Positions 20,768 through 33,009 of a DNA stretch of 64,000 nucleotides are shown here, piece after piece. Numbering within the stretch: position 1 is the stretch's first letter; each line of letters opens with the position of its first letter. The translations under genes and the position numbers were made by a program. The DNA is from Oscheius onirici (taxonomy: Eukaryota > Nematoda > Chromadorea > Rhabditida > Rhabditidae): the NCBI GenBank assembly GCA_932521025.1, contig OW051473.1, positions 1,550,001 to 1,614,000 of the forward strand, given 5' to 3'. The notes under the pieces were generated by a model. It was not told the origin of the DNA, did not search any database, and saw nothing but the letters and a program-made list of their open reading frames with translations.

Positions 20768-21086
20768 TTACATCATGGGATGAACACCGTGTCTGTTGCG
20801 AGAGCGGAACCAGCAAACAAACAGGATGAGAAGCACGATGAGAAGAGAACAGAAGACAAGAAAAAAGATAGTGATGGCCCTCTCGGACGTTGCGCTCATG
20901 TGAGCGGTGGTGATCGTGTTATTGGCGCTGAGAAGAATTTCGGGCAAAGTCACAGCCGAGTCTGAGGCTGTGTCTTCAATGCCGCTTCCTGTAAAATTAT
21001 TGTAAAAGAACAGAAATAACCAAACCTTCGACATCGTAACCACTAGTCACAGTAGCAACGTTGAGAAGAAAGTCCTCTTGACCCAT
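20768..21086 (-). CDS. Small single-pass membrane protein, about 93 aa
   Basis: Two exons, 21026-21086 and 20768-20988, join in frame. The protein starts MGQEDFLLNVATVTSGYDVEG just after a tttttcag acceptor, suggesting a spliced leader or a further 5' exon. A Ser/Thr-rich polar stretch of about 55 residues with an NNT glycosylation site precedes one long hydrophobic segment (ITIFFLVFCSLLIVLLILFV) and a short basic tail ending HGVHPMM. The layout fits a small type III or type I membrane protein with an extracellular N-terminus. No family is recognised. Confidence 0.6.
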
Positions 21087-21568
21087 TTGAGAAGAGCGCT
21101 GAAAAAGGCATCATCGAAGTTATATGGTACGGAAAAATATTCGATTTCGGAGATGTTGATTGGAAAATAAAGTTGCGAAGGCCAGAAATTTTTGGTCATT
21201 TTGATAACTTTGTCAAGCAGAAGCAGGAAAAACAACGGTACTAACTGGAAATTGTGTGTCGAGGGAAAAGCCCGAGTGACGCTATATCAGCCGTTTTGAG
21301 GCTGACCGGACATTTAAAGGATCCTGCTGTAATACTGTGGGCGGGAAATGATATTTCGACAGCTCAGAAACGTGTCAAAGAAAAATTCGAACCATCAGCC
21401 GCCCTGTTGGCTATATGATGGCGATCTGAAACAAAACGAGCCTACCTTGCTTCAACGACTGACACCTGTCCAGAGTCGGGCCAAAAAAGGTGGAATTGTC
21501 TGGAGAGAGGCTAACTTTTTCGTCGCAGGTACTGTACAAGAAGCATTTAACAAAACTTTATTCGACAA

Positions 21569-23064
21569 TCATATAGATTGAACCCTTGTAGGTATCTTCT
21601 TTCCATTCTTTTTCCCCGTTTCATTGGTTCCATTCCATTGATTTCTCAACTGAATAAAGTAGATTTGTGTTGGATCGACTGGAAATACATCGCTTCTCAC
21701 ACCACAAAATGTCGTTTTAGCCAGGTTCATCAGATAGTCGCTATAATAAACGGCTCCTATTCCAAGTGTAGGACCATTTCTAAAGACGTTTCTTCTTCAT
21801 TTGAATTGAAAACCTACGCCGCTATCATAGTATTGTAGAGACAATCACAAAATTGAGTGAAATCTGCACCAAAATATTCTTGAAAGAGGACAGAATTGGC
21901 AGGAACAAAGGCACAAAATGTTGTCACATTGATGAATGCAAGAGTAATAAACCCATTTTTCATTAGCTACAACTTGTTTATATATCTGTTCTTCAAGTTT
22001 ATTTACCTTTCCAGCCCACAGGTTTTCCTGCAATTGAAATTTCAAACTTAAAGAATATTGGTGTTTGGCCCGTCTGCGTCGGTCGATGAAGCTTTCCAAA
22101 ATCAGCTGTGTTTTCTGCAGCGAGTGCAAAAATAACTTAAATCAACGATTGTTTTGTGATAACCCCAGCGCCTACGTATAAACCGAGTATAGTGAATAAG
22201 ACTCCGACAAAGGCTACTGGACACCAGTGGATCCAACCTGAAGATTGTTCAATCGGAAAACTGAAGTAGCTTTTACCAAAAACCCAGATAGCGGCGCCAA
22301 TACTGTCTTTTAAAAAGCAGCACACGATAACTAGACAAGGTATCCATAACCTTCGCTTTCTCTCATAATCTCGAATGTAGAACATGGCGAATTGACGCTC
22401 CATGGATACCCAAAACAGGCTGAAAATGTTCTTGATTGTTAACCAAGTAAGCAGAAAGTCCATCTAGAGCAAGATCAAGGAAATTATTGAGTATGCGAAA
22501 TTATTCGATCAAGGAAATTATTGAGTATGCGAGGACTGTGGAGAGTGTGCGTTGTTTTACACAAAAATTATAATCTAGAAAAATCTTAATCTAAGAAAGC
22601 TCATTTGTTCAGTTAGCTTTGAACATGCTAGTGCTGGTACACATTAAGAGAGAGTGTTAAGATAAACTTACATAGTTGCGATGATTGCCAAAACGTAGCA
22701 CCTAAACCACGAACAGAAGATGATTATTGGACAGTCTTCCGGTTTACCTGAACCTTAGAGTTACTTCTTTTTTTTAGCTAATTACCTTCATATGTGAAGT
22801 GGCCTAACTCGTAGCCGATCAAAACAACGCGAGCTGTCAAGCAACCAAAGTAGTGTAAAATTACAAACCATCCAATGATCTAAAACATCTTTTGTGGGTT
22901 TTTGCAGTTACCTTCAAATTTATATGAATACGGATCTTGAGACTGAAAATAAGTAACCAGATAAATAAAAAGAAATTTATGAAAAGAAGAACAGCTTCAA
23001 GTTTGAACCAGAATCGAAGACGGTCAATGTTGCGAGGAATGAAATAGAAAAGCTTTTTCGCCAT
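21569..23064 (-). CDS. Sre-like serpentine chemoreceptor, copy 1
   Basis: A minus-strand gene with about seven exons. The first (from 23064) begins MAKKLFYFIPRNIDRLRFWF and encodes TM1. Later exons carry CLTARVVLIGYELGH, IIIFCSWFRCY, then the characteristic FWVSMERQFAMFYIRDYE before TM4, and LMKNGFITLAFINV in TM6. The last exon holds NGPTLGIGAVYYSDYLMNL and stops at 21569. The ER-x-FA-x(4)-DYE motif is the mark of the Sre chemoreceptor class of C. elegans. It is a tandem paralogue of the gene at 23.9-25.2 kb, with matching exon order. Ligand and expressing neurons are unknown. Confidence 0.78.
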
Positions 23065-23892
23065 GAATATTACTACCGGAATGGGGAAAATTACCGGTTA
23101 AGCAGGCCGGATCAATGAACAGCTGAAATATAGGTGGCACGTGAAGGTGAAAATCTAATTTGTTCAGATAAGTTTTTTTTAAACACATATTACCAGATGT
23201 TGGATGTAGGTTAAAGAAAAACAGGAACCTTGGTTGCTTTTTGCGACAAGTTGTTAGCGCAAACAAGAAGGAATCGAGCTTGATAGAATTTTTGACTTTG
23301 GAAAAAGGAGCTTGAAAAAGGGAGCTAAAGTAAATTTTGTTACATATGGCAAAAATTTTAATGCTGAGTGACCAGCAATGATATAAAAGCTGAGGTTGGA
23401 ATGAAGGACACTAGGACTATTGGTTCTCAAGGTTGTGCAGAAATTGTGAAAGTCTAGTCGCGTTTTAAAATAACATCTCCTTAGAGGCCGTATTATTCTC
23501 TTTGAATTCATTTTTAACAACCTTCCTAGTCCAGTTACACTTCCTCGCAAATGCAGCTGAGAGGTTTAATGACTTCCTATTCATAGCAACTACCGGATTT
23601 ATCAGCTGTTTAATAAAACACGTTCTTACATGAAAACTTAATGATAGGAATATCATCCTTTTTATTTAAACCGCTAAGGGGACCCAAATTGTTTTTCGAA
23701 CTGTTCTGTCGAGAAATTAGAGAACAATTACGTTTTGAGCTTTAAAAAGTTGGAAAAGTTCTGCTACTATTGTAGGATTAGAAAATGGAGGCGACGAAGC
23801 CTGCTGGTTTGTATAAATATTCTTGAAATTTTACCATCTTAGCCCTTTTGTAAGTTATATTTGAAACCATTTATTAAAAATGAAAAATTCCA

Positions 23893-25155
23893 TCAAATCG
23901 TAACTCTCCTATTTGCTCGCTTATCCCATTGACTTTGTAGCTGCTCGAAGTACACCTGCGTTTCATTCACGACAGGTGCAACTTTCTTTACTCCAAACAA
24001 AGTGCCTTTTACCAGGTTGAACAGATATTCATTGCCTAAGAGCATTCCTACTCCGAGTGTGGGACCGTTCCTGAAATTTCAGTTGCTGTGCAAAAACTGT
24101 ACTCACGCAGCAATGAGCACGTTGTACAAACAGTCACAGAATTGAATAGTCTCAATACCATAATGAACTTCGATGTAGGGTGAATAGGCTGGAACAAACG
24201 TGCATAGCGTGAAAATGTTGATAACGGCTAAAGTTATAAAGCCGTTTTTCATAATCTGAAACCTTTGTTAGGAATTAAAAGTGCAAACCTTTCCGCACCA
24301 GACATTTTCCTGTAGTTGAAATTTCAAGCTGAGTGTGTAGCGATGATGTCCGAGGATTTCCTTACTGCAATCCAAAATATTGGCCAAAATGATTTGAGTG
24401 CTTCGGAACGTGTGAAAGAACATCTAAAAAAGAAGTACCCACACTTTTCTGACTTACCACACAACCAACGATCGTAATTGTGACACCAGACAAAGCACAA
24501 AGCTCCCAGGGAAATAGGTCTGTAATTATATTTCTTCTTCAAATTTTAGTCCTAATCACCGAAAACAACAATTGTCGCTCCCATGGAGGAGAAACATGTT
24601 GCCGCGATTAAAATAAATATAGGTATCCAAATCCGCGGTACTTTCTCATAGTCACGGATGTAATACATGGCAAATTCGCGTTCAATTGAGACCCAGAACA
24701 AGCTATAATACAGTAGATGTTTTGGATTTGAATTATTTTATGTAATGGTAGCATTTTGTTAAACTTACATGGTGAATATGAGGCAGAAGTCAAAACATCT
24801 GTACCACGAGCAGAAAATAATTATGGAATTTGACTCGTATGACTGATTTGAAATTGTTTTGCTGAGGCTTGGAACAGTTTTGACTTCGAGAACATCCAAT
24901 TCATACGCGATCAGAACTAGACGTGCTGCCATACAACAGAAATATTGAAAAAGCATAAAAACTCCCATTATCTTAAAAAAGTTTTAGAGTTATGATGACT
25001 CCAACCTTTAGATTAGCATGTGCTCTCATTTTCAGACCGAAAAACAAAAATGCAGAAACAAGAACGTAGTTCATTACTATCAGGCCAGATTCCAAGTAGA
25101 ACCAAAATTGCAATTGAGCACGATTTTTGGGAGGAAAATAAAACAGTCGCATCAA
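23893..25155 (-). CDS. Sre-like serpentine chemoreceptor, copy 2
   Basis: Starts MMRLFYFPPKNRAQLQFWFY at 25155. Exons encode MGVFMLFQYFCCMAARLVL, IIIFCSWYRCFDFCLIF, FWVSIEREFAMYYIRDYE and LFPWELCALSGVTITIVG; then comes FFHTFRSTQIILANILDC with RYTLSLKFQLQENVW, MKNGFITLAVINIFTLCTF, and the last exon NGPTLGVGMLLGNEYLFNL ending at 23893. The domain order and motifs match the downstream copy at 21.6-23.1 kb, so the two arose by local duplication. All exons are open and splice sites are standard, so the gene looks functional. Assignment to the Sre class rests on the ER-FA-DYE motif. Confidence 0.8.
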
Positions 25156-26183
25156 AAGAGTCTGTTCTTCGAGATCCTAATATTAATTGCTGGCAGGACA
25201 GGTGCATAACTTTGAACCAAAAACGTATCTGATATCTTGTATTCAGCACGTAACAGGTACCGGTGGGTAGAGTAAACTGATAACAAATCATAGATCGAAC
25301 AAGAAAGCAGGGACAGTTTTTTGAAGCAAGAGACACTGACAACTAGACTGGGACCACATTGGTTGTAAGCTTGAGCACCAGGTCTCGATGGTCAATCGAA
25401 TAAAACGACTTTCTCTGAAGAAAACAAGCTCAAGTTCAACCACGGGTGGTAAGGCATCTCTCGCCAGCTTAGCTTGGTGTAGAGGATGGTGTAGTTAGAG
25501 CTCTTCAAGACCTTGCACAAACGGTTAAGAAGATTAAAGAGAAACACAGTTTTTGGATGGTTCTGTTAGCGCAGACCTGGTAGAACATCTAAAAAAGCTT
25601 GGTTGTCGTGATCGGGTATCATTTCAAACATCTTGATACACCGGAAATCTCTCAACTAATTTTTCCCGTCATCCAATTTTTAGATAAAAGATATGCTTAT
25701 GTGCTAAGAGTATATATTCTGCCAATAAACTTTTATAAACAACTGAGTTTGCTGACAACTTCAAAAACTTCTTTACGGTGCCCATGTTACCATTTTCAGA
25801 GCTGAAATTTCCGTACTTCGATCCGCCCGACTCGATCTAATGAAATTAGCGGTAATCGAAGTGTAATGGCTCAAATTATGAGCCGCAAAGAGATTAAAAG
25901 ATGAAAGACTGAATCTTTGTACTCTACTTGAACTGCTCACACTTTGTTCCCACCCTGCCTTGAAATCAAACACGTTCATCTTCTGCACATCCTGCTAAAT
26001 TTATTCTTCTCACATCAGAGATTAGACGACCAGGTGAAGCCACGTGAGTAATTATCACACGGCCTTCTCTCCCTCTACTGTTCACCTCTCTCTCTCTGCT
26101 CGGATTAATCAACTTCCGCCGTCACGCTCTAATCCTCGTACTTGATTTCAAACTCGCAAGGTGCAATCAGCAAGACAACAAAC
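25156..26183. other. Intergenic between chemoreceptor and nuclear receptor
   Basis: Divergent promoter space for the two flanking genes, with a SINE-core fragment near 25450. A tract of C/T (ctctctctctctgctc) lies near 26090, just upstream of the nuclear receptor. No other gene was recognised. Confidence 0.4.
25441..25500 (+). repeat. Fragment of the SINE-like core shared with 41.2 and 55.2 kb
   Basis: Contains aaggcatctctcgccagcttagc, which matches tggcatttctcgccagcctagc at 55206 and the complement of ctagactggcgagagatgcc near 41185. It is only a fragment. Confidence 0.35.
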
Positions 26184-28503
26184 ATGCTCAAGATGGACAA
26201 CTGCTGTGGTGTTTGCGGCCGAATTGGTGCTCGGCTTAACTACAATGGAATGACTTGCAGGTAATTAATAGAGGTACTGTAAAAGTATCGAATTTCAGTT
26301 CGTGTCGAGTGTTTTTCTACCGCTGCGTGAAGGGAAAGGAACCCGATCCTTGTCCGAACAACGGCAAATGTATTATCACTAAACGTGAGTTGCTCATTTT
26401 AGATGAAGCTGTCGTTGAAAGCAATTTGGAGGGTTGAAGTCTTAGAAGACTTCATCGAAAAGCAGTCGAATGGTCTATCAACTTACTTTAATGTAACTGC
26501 GCTGAAACTGGCATGTTTGTAAACGTTAACATGCTTGTCGTAACACACTGCGTACATCTTATCGTATTTTCACTTCATCAATGTCAATCATTCCGTATCG
26601 CATCGTTTCAGTAAAACGAGGTAACTGCGGCTTTTGTCGGTTCAAACGCTGCTGTGAGCTAAACATGGAAACACAGAGTGAGTTTTCTCCCCCGTCCACT
26701 TGATCACAAGTTCATAAGACGAGCTGATCTAAAGTTCAGAAGTTGGCTTACGTCGTCAATTCTGCGATTTGAAGGTTGCGAAACTATCGAGCACAGCCGT
26801 TGATTTTTGCATGGTGAGTCGGCAAAGTTCAGAAGTGATTTCCAAAGAACACCCAATGTCAATTGTTTCGAGTCGTTTGTACAGCTTATTTTTTCCATCT
26901 TTGGAGTTTTTATTTTTTTCCCACGACTGCATAATCTGAATACGATTAGTGCGGGTTCAACAAGTCGGATAATTAGAAGCCACATTAGTTCCTTTTTGCG
27001 GACATTGATCTCACGTGATTATGCTACATTGAAAACACACATTTGATCTGAATCAAGTTACTACTGAGCAGTCCAAGTAATAATGATATGTAAATAAGAC
27101 CTTTCAGAATGTAACCTTAATACAAAGAAAGTTTTCAAAGGCTGTTTCAGACTCAATTTCACTCGTCACTATATTGGAGAACTGCCGTCATAGTCCCTTC
27201 GTCACTAGAAACCATATTCAATTCGCACAAGTAAGATTTTTTGTTTCTAAAATCTACTCAATCATTTCTGATTATCCGTCAATATGGGAGCGCTCTCGCC
27301 GAGTCTTTCCGAATGCAATATGAACATCAGTCTAAAAGATTTGCTACAGACTCCTGTTGTTTGTGCTCAACGTGACACGGTATGCCAATAGAGATTAATT
27401 TGATATTCGTTAGGCTTGTTTTGATGCTCCTTCACGTGAGCTTGACGTCAAAATCAAGTATAGCCTACCCAAGTCTTACTGCAGATGGGCTGTCTCTTAT
27501 GCCGATCTCTATCAGTCTACGCACTACTTCTCCTTGCTGTCTAATGAAGATCAGGTATGGATTACTTTGAACAACTAGATTTTGTCTCAACAGTAGTGTA
27601 GGGTTTCTTCTTTAGTATCCAACAAAATACGATCTAGTCTTTCGTTATGAACAGTCAAAACAAACGAGTCTTGATATTACCCTAGCTGACGCAAGCGAGA
27701 TTCCTCGTGTCATTGAAGAATGCATGGTACTGTTTACGCGAAAATAAATATTGCGATTATGAGAAAGTTGACGTTGAATTGAAGCTATCTTCGAAAACAA
27801 ATAAAAGGTCTCTGTCCAAGCGCTTTCTGGACAAAATGTTTTAAAACTAAGCTCATGTTTTCACTTACTATCAAACAGCTTCTAATTAATTAAAAAATTT
27901 CAGCTAAAATTAGCGCAATTCAACTTTCTCGACTTTGTGACACTCTCCATGCTCGAAGGCTATCTCAAGAGTGATATTCCGGCACATGAAGTGGTAACGT
28001 TATGTGAGCGTTTCAAGATATCAATGGCTAGAAATCCGACGTAAGAACATTGTCTTTTTTATAAAGGACAGCTCAGAACTGCTCGTGCCTCTGTCGTATT
28101 TCGTCAGTTCGAAGGCGGTGTGGCTCATCCACTGTACAAGGAGCACTGTTTTGATGATATGGAATACACCGCAATGAAAATATTGGCTGTTTTTACTCCT
28201 CGTAAGTTGGAAAAGTGATGCACTGACCTATTTTTAGCTGTGACACTGTCTGAAGACGGCGTGAAGAAAGTAAATTTTATCAGAGAACAATACACCTACA
28301 AGTTGGTGGAACACATAGCCGAAACACAATTCCATCTACCGAAATCGGAACAATTGGTCCGCTTAAGATTATTACTTAAAATAGTCAGAGAAGTCAAAGA
28401 CGTTGCTCAATTATGGACTTTCTTCCTAACGGATGCTACAGTCAATAAGATCAATGATATTTCCGGACAATTATTTCACGATATGCATGTTCGAAAGTTT
28501 TAG
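26184..28503 (+). CDS. Nuclear hormone receptor (divergent nematode NHR)
   Basis: A zinc-finger transcription factor of the nuclear receptor family. The first three exons (26184-26260, 26299-26384, 26612-26677) encode the DNA-binding domain: C-x2-C in CCGVCGRIGARLN, then TCSSCRVFFYRCV (the P-box region), followed by the second finger CPNNGKC...NCGFCRFKRCCELNM. The hinge exon at about 27151 has LVTILENCRHSPF. Ligand-binding domain exons follow, with YCRWAVSYADLYQSTHYFSLL, FNFLDFVTLSMLEGYL, RQFEGGVAHPLYKEHC and the last exon (about 28240-28503). One exon near 27290-27370 has an unclear acceptor. Most nematodes carry hundreds of such HNF4-derived receptors, so a specific name is not justified. 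AATAAA follows at 28523. Confidence 0.85.
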
Positions 28504-28603
28504 GAACTGATTTTGTTACTGAATAAAGTTATTAGCGTAACTCTTTTGAACTTTTATCATTTAGAGGACAGTGTTTAGTCGTGTTTGTAAAAGTGTGTAC
28601 GAT

Positions 28604-28839
28604 TTATTTGCTCTGAATGAAAACAAAAAAAAATAACGTAAAAAGCACACCTCCGGAGTTTCTTCGAGGTTCTTCCATGTTCCCTCTCCTATCGACGGCA
28701 AAAACAGTTCCGTAGCTTGATCGTTTGACGTGTTAGCGTTAGTGTTCGATCGAAAATCCGAGTACGGCCGTCGCAAACAACCTTCGACTGTCTGTGATCG
28801 AACAGCCGTTTTCTCAGGTTTTGGGTTCAGGTGCATCAT
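28604..28839 (-). CDS. Small hypothetical protein convergent to the NHR
   Basis: Two exons, 28652-28839 and 28604-28612, encode about 65 residues from MMHLNPKPEKTAVRSQTVE to ELFLPSIGEGTWKNLEETPESK. The last exon is only two codons plus a stop that sits inside an AATAAA signal. Composition is polar and Ser/Thr/Asn-rich, with no signal peptide. An upstream exon at 28885-28962 (MNSKGDQGSLQNRLAARN) is open but does not join in frame, so either it is 5' UTR or a junction was missed. No family is recognised. Confidence 0.4.
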
Positions 28840-29356
28840 AGATCTGAAACAAGTGTTTTCGAATAAAAACGTAAAAAAGAGCCTACCACCCTGTCGCTTT
28901 GATGTAAGATTCCGTGCTGCTAGACGGTTTTGAAGGCTTCCTTGATCTCCTTTACTGTTCATCTGAAAATATAATAAATTAAGGTATTTTGATGATGATA
29001 AAAAGTCTGTTGGGCATTTTCAGTCAAATATCACCAAATAAATATATATTACAAAATAGAGGTCATAAATTTAAAAATTTGAAGAGCGGAAGATGAGATA
29101 AACGCGCCCGTTTCCCAATTTGGCTGCGCGAGGCGGCTAATTGGCTTTGAGCCAAATGCTTCCAATACCGCTTCTATTCATTAAAACAATTTTTATGCCA
29201 ATTTTTCGAGAAAAGTAAAAACTTTTAGTTCCCAGGCTGTATAGTACAAAACTCTAACCAGTTTTCTTTCACTTCTGTGTAGTCGCTAGACTTTTTCTCT
29301 TCAAATACTTAAGACACAACTTTTTTCAATTCAGAAAACGTCGTCTGGTACTTCAT

Positions 29357-30785
29357 ATGGAAAAGCGGTTGATGAAAAGTCCACTGAAAGATATCCATCC
29401 TCAACAAATCGACAATGGAAATTCAGAGAAGAAGACGCGGTCTCTCGCGATCACTCCGAGGAAAACTCCTCCGGCAGGTAGACATTTATTTTGTTGCTTT
29501 TTTAAAACCATTGTTACAGTATCAGCATCTCGACTCCCTCACCAGATGCTTGTGCGAATATTCCAGTATTTATCCCTCGGAGAGTTGAAAAACTCGATGC
29601 TCGTCTGTAAGCATTGGAATAACGTTCTCAGCATTGAAGTGAATTCTCTTGATCTAGTTTTTATTGTTCTCTTTATCAGGATAGCTCTGTATGGAAGCGG
29701 CTCACTAAACGGATAGTTCCGGAGAGCGCTCTGGCCGATCCATACCTTCTAACGGAGCTCACCAGCTACAAAAAGAAGCTGAGAGCATTCTTCTTTGCCT
29801 GGAACAGCAACGACGTTTCAAAGTAAGGTTTTTAATATTTATCGTTTTGAACAAGAGATAAACGACAGTTTGCGATTTTGTGCGAGTGAGGAGTTCTTTT
29901 TTTCAAGACCAATTCTTCTCAAAAATTAGCCAAGATAGGACTATTTTGAATGCTATTAGAGAGACGTTGAGAGGCGAGACAGTGAAACAGACAGAAAAAC
30001 ATTTTGTTTTGCAGAAACAACTACGTTCGAACAAATGGCTTCACAGTGCACCGACAGCCAGTAGCTCAAAGCACGGACGGAGTCCGAGGTAAAATTGGAG
30101 TTTCATCGGGAGTCCATGCTTTCGAGTTGACCTGGGAAGGACCTCTAGGGACCGTAGCTGTTATTGGTCTTGCCACAAGGTAAAACTCACTTTGATTTCT
30201 AAATGGACTAACTTCAGACATGCTGCGATGCATTGTCCAGGATATGTGCCTCTTCTCGGCAGCGACGATCAGAGTTGGGGCTGGAACCTTGTCGATAACA
30301 GTTTGCTTCATAATGGAGAACAAGTGGGCTTTTATCCGAGAGTGAACAATCCACCGAAATATCAGGTAATTGAGTTGAGACATGGTCCAAAAATAGCTTT
30401 AAGATGGGAGAAAAGATGCGGATGATACTAGACTGTGACCGGCATGTTGCTTATTTCGAGAGAAACACAGATTTTCTTGGAATTGCTTTCTCCGATCTTC
30501 CTCCAGTGAAGCTGTACCCATCCGTCTGTGCTGTATATGGGAATACCGCGGTAAGATTCCATATATGAGAATCGAGACGTGCGCAAGAATATGGAAAATT
30601 TCGAGAGACAAAAAAGTAGCGTTCATTTAGGTTAAAAGTTACAGATGTTAGTTCACACTCGAAAACGAGTGACAAAAGTAGTCAGTAGCCCGGAACATGT
30701 TGATTGCGTCTAAAATTTAAATGTGAAACCATCATCTTGTTTTCAGATCTCCATGGTGTATCTTGGTGCTCCATATCTTGGATAA
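29357..30785 (+). CDS. fsn-1: F-box/SPRY domain protein, FSN-1/FBXO45 orthologue
   Basis: Seven exons: 29357-29477, 29520-29638, 29680-29822, 30015-30179, 30218-30365, 30404-30550 and 30747-30785. The F-box is [20 protein letters not shown] with VCKHWNNVL (residues about 42-80). The SPRY domain follows: [40 protein letters not shown], then [17 protein letters not shown] and [12 protein letters not shown], ending VYLGAPYLG. These match FBXO45/FSN-1, the substrate-binding subunit of the ubiquitin ligase with the RING protein RPM-1/PHR that controls synapse formation. The last tiny exon completes the final SPRY strand. The 45-residue N-terminal tail is polar and not conserved in the wider family as far as I can judge. 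Confidence 0.93.
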
Positions 30786-31702
30786 CGGACTTCCGTCGAT
30801 CTCGCCGTGCTTCTGCCGCTGCTGTCTCATTCTCGTCCTCTTCTGAATCCTATCAAGTTGTCAGCTGTGAAAACATCCGAATCTAGTCCTGAATTATTCT
30901 CAGCATTGCTGACTAGTCATTTGATCATAATCCAGTTTGCTTTCTATTTATGATCTCCTATTTACGCTTGCCATATCTACTGTGCACGATAAACGAGCTT
31001 TTTTCTCTCTTTTTTGTTTCGAAGCAGCGAAGCTGCATATTTCTGTGAAGGTATGACTCTTTTTTCTTTAGGCTCAAATAGATGAAGGAGAGAAGACGCG
31101 GAGACTGGAGAGAGGTCTATTCGGAAGTCCGAGGATACGATGCGAGAGATCGAAAAGAGGGACTTGTGCGCACAATTAAGGGGAAAAGGAATTAGTAGTA
31201 ACAAGTTTAAACAAGTCACTACTCGGAGACAAAGTAGTGCGAAGACTTTGCTTCTGCGTTCGGTAGTTCTCATACAGAAACAGAATACGAGTGGTTCAGG
31301 CAATATATGGGGGATAGTAGGATTTAGCCTTGGAAGGGCGTTGCAAGCCTTGTAAAAGTAAATTTTGTTTTGTTTCTAATGTACCTCTCAGCATGGTTCA
31401 AGTTATCTACATAGTTCAGAATCAAAATTGTGAAAAATTACAATGGGGAGTAATTATTTAATTTTGTCATGTTCTCTCTATCGTATTCTACCTGTGTTAC
31501 AATACCCGTGAAGCCGTAACAAACCGTTGCGAGCTGAGTAGCTGTAAAGCTTATAGTTAGTAGAAGAATGATACCAACCAGACCATTCATTGTGACGACT
31601 GGGCAAAAACTAACTTCGTGTTACAGAAATTAGTTTTCATATTCGTCTCCATATCCGTTCTATTTCCTCACAGTCACTTCCGTCAGTCTCACTTGAGCCC
31701 CG
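30786..31702. other. Intergenic with low-grade repeat
   Basis: No gene is recognised. The stretch 31085-31350, with gggacttgtgcgcacaattaagg and gcctTggaagggcgttgcaa, resembles 57815-58190, so a dispersed repeat is likely. Confidence 0.4.
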
Positions 31703-32147
31703 ATGCACTGTATCAATTTCTGCCTATTTGGCTCTGTCGCCTTGTTTCTGTCGTTGTCAGCAACGATTGGGGTGAAATGCTTGACCTTGAAGGTAATTTT
31801 AGCTAGTTGTCTGTCAAAGTTCCCTAGTACGAGCCACTTTCTGATGAAGTCGTCAACGCGATCAATGACACTACGTGAAATCAGACGTCGAGGAGGAATG
31901 ACATATGCTAAGCTGGAAGATTTTTTCTCACAGTACAAACAAAGGTTTACTGTTGCGGTTAGACTCCTTATATATCTCTCCTTATAGAAATGTTCAGGTA
32001 CTGGGAAGACAGTTCCGTTGGAGTAAAGTAGACTATAAGAAACATCTCAAGTGGACTTTCCGAAAGAATGGATATCAGGGTGATCTGAACACAGCACAAG
32101 AGTTCTATGCCGCAGGTGCTTGGTTAGAAGAACAGCTTCAAAGCTGA
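31703..32147 (+). CDS. Secreted cathepsin-B-type propeptide without a protease domain, 98 aa
   Basis: Three exons (31703-31792, 31828-31874, 31988-32147) join in frame. A signal peptide MHCINFCLFGSVALFLSLS with cleavage near TIGVKC is followed by YEPLSDEVVNAINDTT, the start of the peptidase C1 propeptide of cathepsin B (typically PLSDE-x-V-x-x-IN). Then RQFRWSKVDYKKHLKWTF covers the propeptide segment that crosses the active site. After about 25 more residues (NTAQEFYAAGAWLEEQLQS) the frame stops; the mature enzyme with its catalytic Cys is absent, and none is seen up to the next gene. A secreted inhibitor of cysteine proteases is one reading; a truncated gene is the other. Confidence 0.55.
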
Positions 32148-33009
32148 ATTAATTTGCTGAAAAAAGTTCCTCTCTACTGTTATATCGTAATATGATCACT
32201 TCCGTCCGGCTCAGTTGAGCACCGATGCACTGTATCAATCTGTGTCTTTCTGTAGCTTTGAGCATGAATTGAAGTGTACTGAAAAGAGGTTCCTAAAGAT
32301 GTATTAAGTTCTTTTACATCAGTAACCTCCCCTAATCGCCGGAGCGTCCGAGTATGATTAGGACAATAATTGATCGTGTCAGTGAATCACCTCGATTGGG
32401 TTGCTGCGGGCGTTTGCGTTGCGGCTGTTCGTCATTTTTGTAAATTATAATTTCTCGCTCTCTGATGTTTCCGTACTCTCTGATTGCTTTGACCATTCTG
32501 GTCCCTCTGAACAGAGTATAAAAGCGACTGATCATCAGAAAGTCTCATTTGATTCGAATCTCATTTCTTCCTTGATTTCTCTCATCTTTCACAACAAGAG
32601 GGCACAACAGTTTCCCTTCTTACGCAGAATAGGGCTGCATCCTAAATCAATTAGCCAAAAGTCAGATCAAAGGTTTTGTGTGAGGGGATATTCAAAAACT
32701 TTCCTATGAGGCAATCCATTTTCATCCTTTAGCAATCTTTTTATTCCCTTTCATACAAACAGATGAAAACATTTAAAACTTTATGTCTTCAAACGAACGA
32801 TCAGGGTGAAAGTGAGTTCCTTTCCAAGTACCTGGCAGATCATCGGTTCAATAGGAATCAGGCTCATCACTCAGGGGAACAATTTTAATTAACGAGTCTG
32901 GGTCACGCGTTGACTCATGTGCTTGTATTTTTTGGTCATGCGAAAATATAAACCCTCTCGATCCTCTTCTCTTTTCCTTTTCTTTCTTTTATATTAACTT
33001 GCAGATACT
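32148..33009. other. Intergenic; partial duplication of upstream region
   Basis: The segment at about 32200-32250 (gagcaccgatgcactgtatcaat) repeats the region around the ATG of the propeptide gene (31690-31720). The rest is the promoter region of the next gene, with a TATA box at 32947. Confidence 0.45.
32947..32952 (+). promoter_or_regulatory. TATA box of the acidic protein gene
   Basis: TATAAA lies 63 bases before the start codon at 33010, at the same spacing as seen for the LEA-like gene. Confidence 0.5.

Noticed and set aside
22500-22530. Short direct repeat (gatcaaggaaattattgagtatgcga)
   Set aside because: It is a simple local duplication in an intron with no further copies seen.
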